The notes beneath the pieces were generated by a model. The model was not told the origin of the DNA. It worked only from the letters and a program-made list of their open reading frames with translations, and searched no databases. The position numbers were made by a program, and so were the translations under genes. From Planctomycetia bacterium (GTDB lineage Bacteria; Planctomycetota; Planctomycetia; Pirellulales; UBA1268), in the NCBI GenBank assembly GCA_009926295.1, contig RFPF01000009.1, positions 1 through 27,270 on the forward strand: a stretch of 27,270 bases of DNA, written 5' to 3'. The stretch's first letter is position 1. Each line of letters opens with the position of its first letter. This document shows, piece after piece, positions 26,830 to 27,270 of this stretch.

Positions 26830-27270
26830 ATGGCGGTTCGCGGTCCGAGTGCGTGGCTGCTCGCGGGATGCGCGGCCGCGATCGGCGCCGCGATCGGCGG
26901 CGGGCAGGCCGCTCTCGAGGCGGCGCTGCGGCCGTGGCGGATCGGCGATTTCGGCCCCGAAGCCCTGGCTCCACCGGTCGTGGAGGCACCGCTCGCGGAA
27001 CTGCCCGAGACCCGCCACGACTTCGGCACGATCGGAGTGGGGGAGGAGGGAGGCCACGAGTTCCTGATCCGCAACGGCGGGCCGGCGCCGCTCGTTCTCA
27101 CCCGCGGCGCCACCAGCTGCAGCTGCACCGTGAGCGACTTCGAGGCGACCGAGGATGGCGACGAGGCTGCACGGAGGGAGGTGCCCCCGGGAGGCTCGAC
27201 GCGGCTGCGTGTGAAGTGGCGGGGGAAGGGTCCGGGCGGGCCGTTCCGCCAGCAGGCGACCGTGTTCACC
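26830..27270 (+). CDS. DUF1573-domain exported protein, 3' end outside the window
   Basis: The open frame runs 147 codons from ATG 26830 to the window edge without a stop. GGGAG lies 9 nt before the ATG. A hydrophobic N-terminal segment (about 7-27, WLLAGCAAAIGAAIGGG) acts as signal anchor or signal peptide. DUF1573 begins near residue 60: RHDFGTIGVGEEGGHEFLIR, then NGGPAPLVLTRGATSCSCTV, where the CxCT motif and the preceding FGT-x-x-x-G are the family hallmarks. These immunoglobulin-like (ASH/MSP-type) domains are abundant in planctomycetes and Bacteroidetes; their function is unknown. The C-terminal part of the domain and any further domains lie outside the window. Confidence 0.85.
   Translation, partial: MAVRGPSAWLLAGCAAAIGAAIGGGQAALEAALRPWRIGDFGPEALAPPVVEAPLAELPETRHDFGTIGVGEEGGHEFLIRNGGPAPLVLTRGATSCSCTVSDFEATEDGDEAARREVPPGGSTRLRVKWRGKGPGGPFRQQATVFT

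Overview
The window looks like chromosomal DNA of a high-GC planctomycete, probably Pirellulales-like. The evidence is the gene content: a TPR / TPR / TolQ-like / ExbD / ExbD operon, a start of a DUF1573 protein, an FHA protein, small lineage-type hypothetical proteins, an archaeal/eukaryote-type ProRS and a cobalamin-dependent MetH. The genus cannot be named from this sequence alone. It is mostly a housekeeping region with few accessory features. I see no rRNA, tRNA, CRISPR array, prophage or insertion sequence.

Layout. 1-844: broken, rearranged ThiO-like FAD oxidase gene, with a 99-bp inverted repeat that looks like an assembly junction. 848-2348 (minus): three genes chained by ATGA overlaps, namely a small membrane protein, a degenerate CpsD/Wzc-type P-loop protein and an ExeA/GspA-like AAA ATPase. 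2538-7234 (plus): metH and a XerC/D recombinase. 7235-7829: gene-free, with copy 1 of a dispersed repeat and a UUCG-loop terminator. 7830-14121 (minus): five-gene envelope operon encoding a 1103-aa TPR protein, a 368-aa TPR protein, a TolQ/ExbB/MotA-type protein and two ExbD proteins. 14245-17080 (minus): serC-serA. 17189-19035 (minus): FHA protein, an 84-aa hypothetical protein and a TPR lipoprotein. 19165-21585 (minus): gcvT-gcvH-lplA, with a one-base frameshift in lplA and no gcvP. 21586-22098: gene-free, with repeat copy 2. 22099-25162 (minus): a yhaM-like gene followed by rnr. 25256-26752 (plus): proS. 26830-end (plus): DUF1573 protein, cut by the window edge.

How the genes fit together. 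Several encode serine, glycine and one-carbon steps: SerC and SerA make serine, GcvT and GcvH handle glycine cleavage with a lipoate ligase beside them, MetH uses methyl-tetrahydrofolate, and the ThiO-like oxidase acts on glycine or a related amine. They lie in separate transcription units, so coordination is only an inference. The envelope operon pairs a proton-driven TolQ/ExbD-type motor with two exported TPR proteins. The YhaM-like protein and RNase R are two 3'-5' exoribonucleases in one unit.

The most unusual items are the tyrosine-free three-gene ATPase cassette, the dispersed repeat with inverted arms, the lplA frameshift that one base would repair, and the rearranged start of the window.
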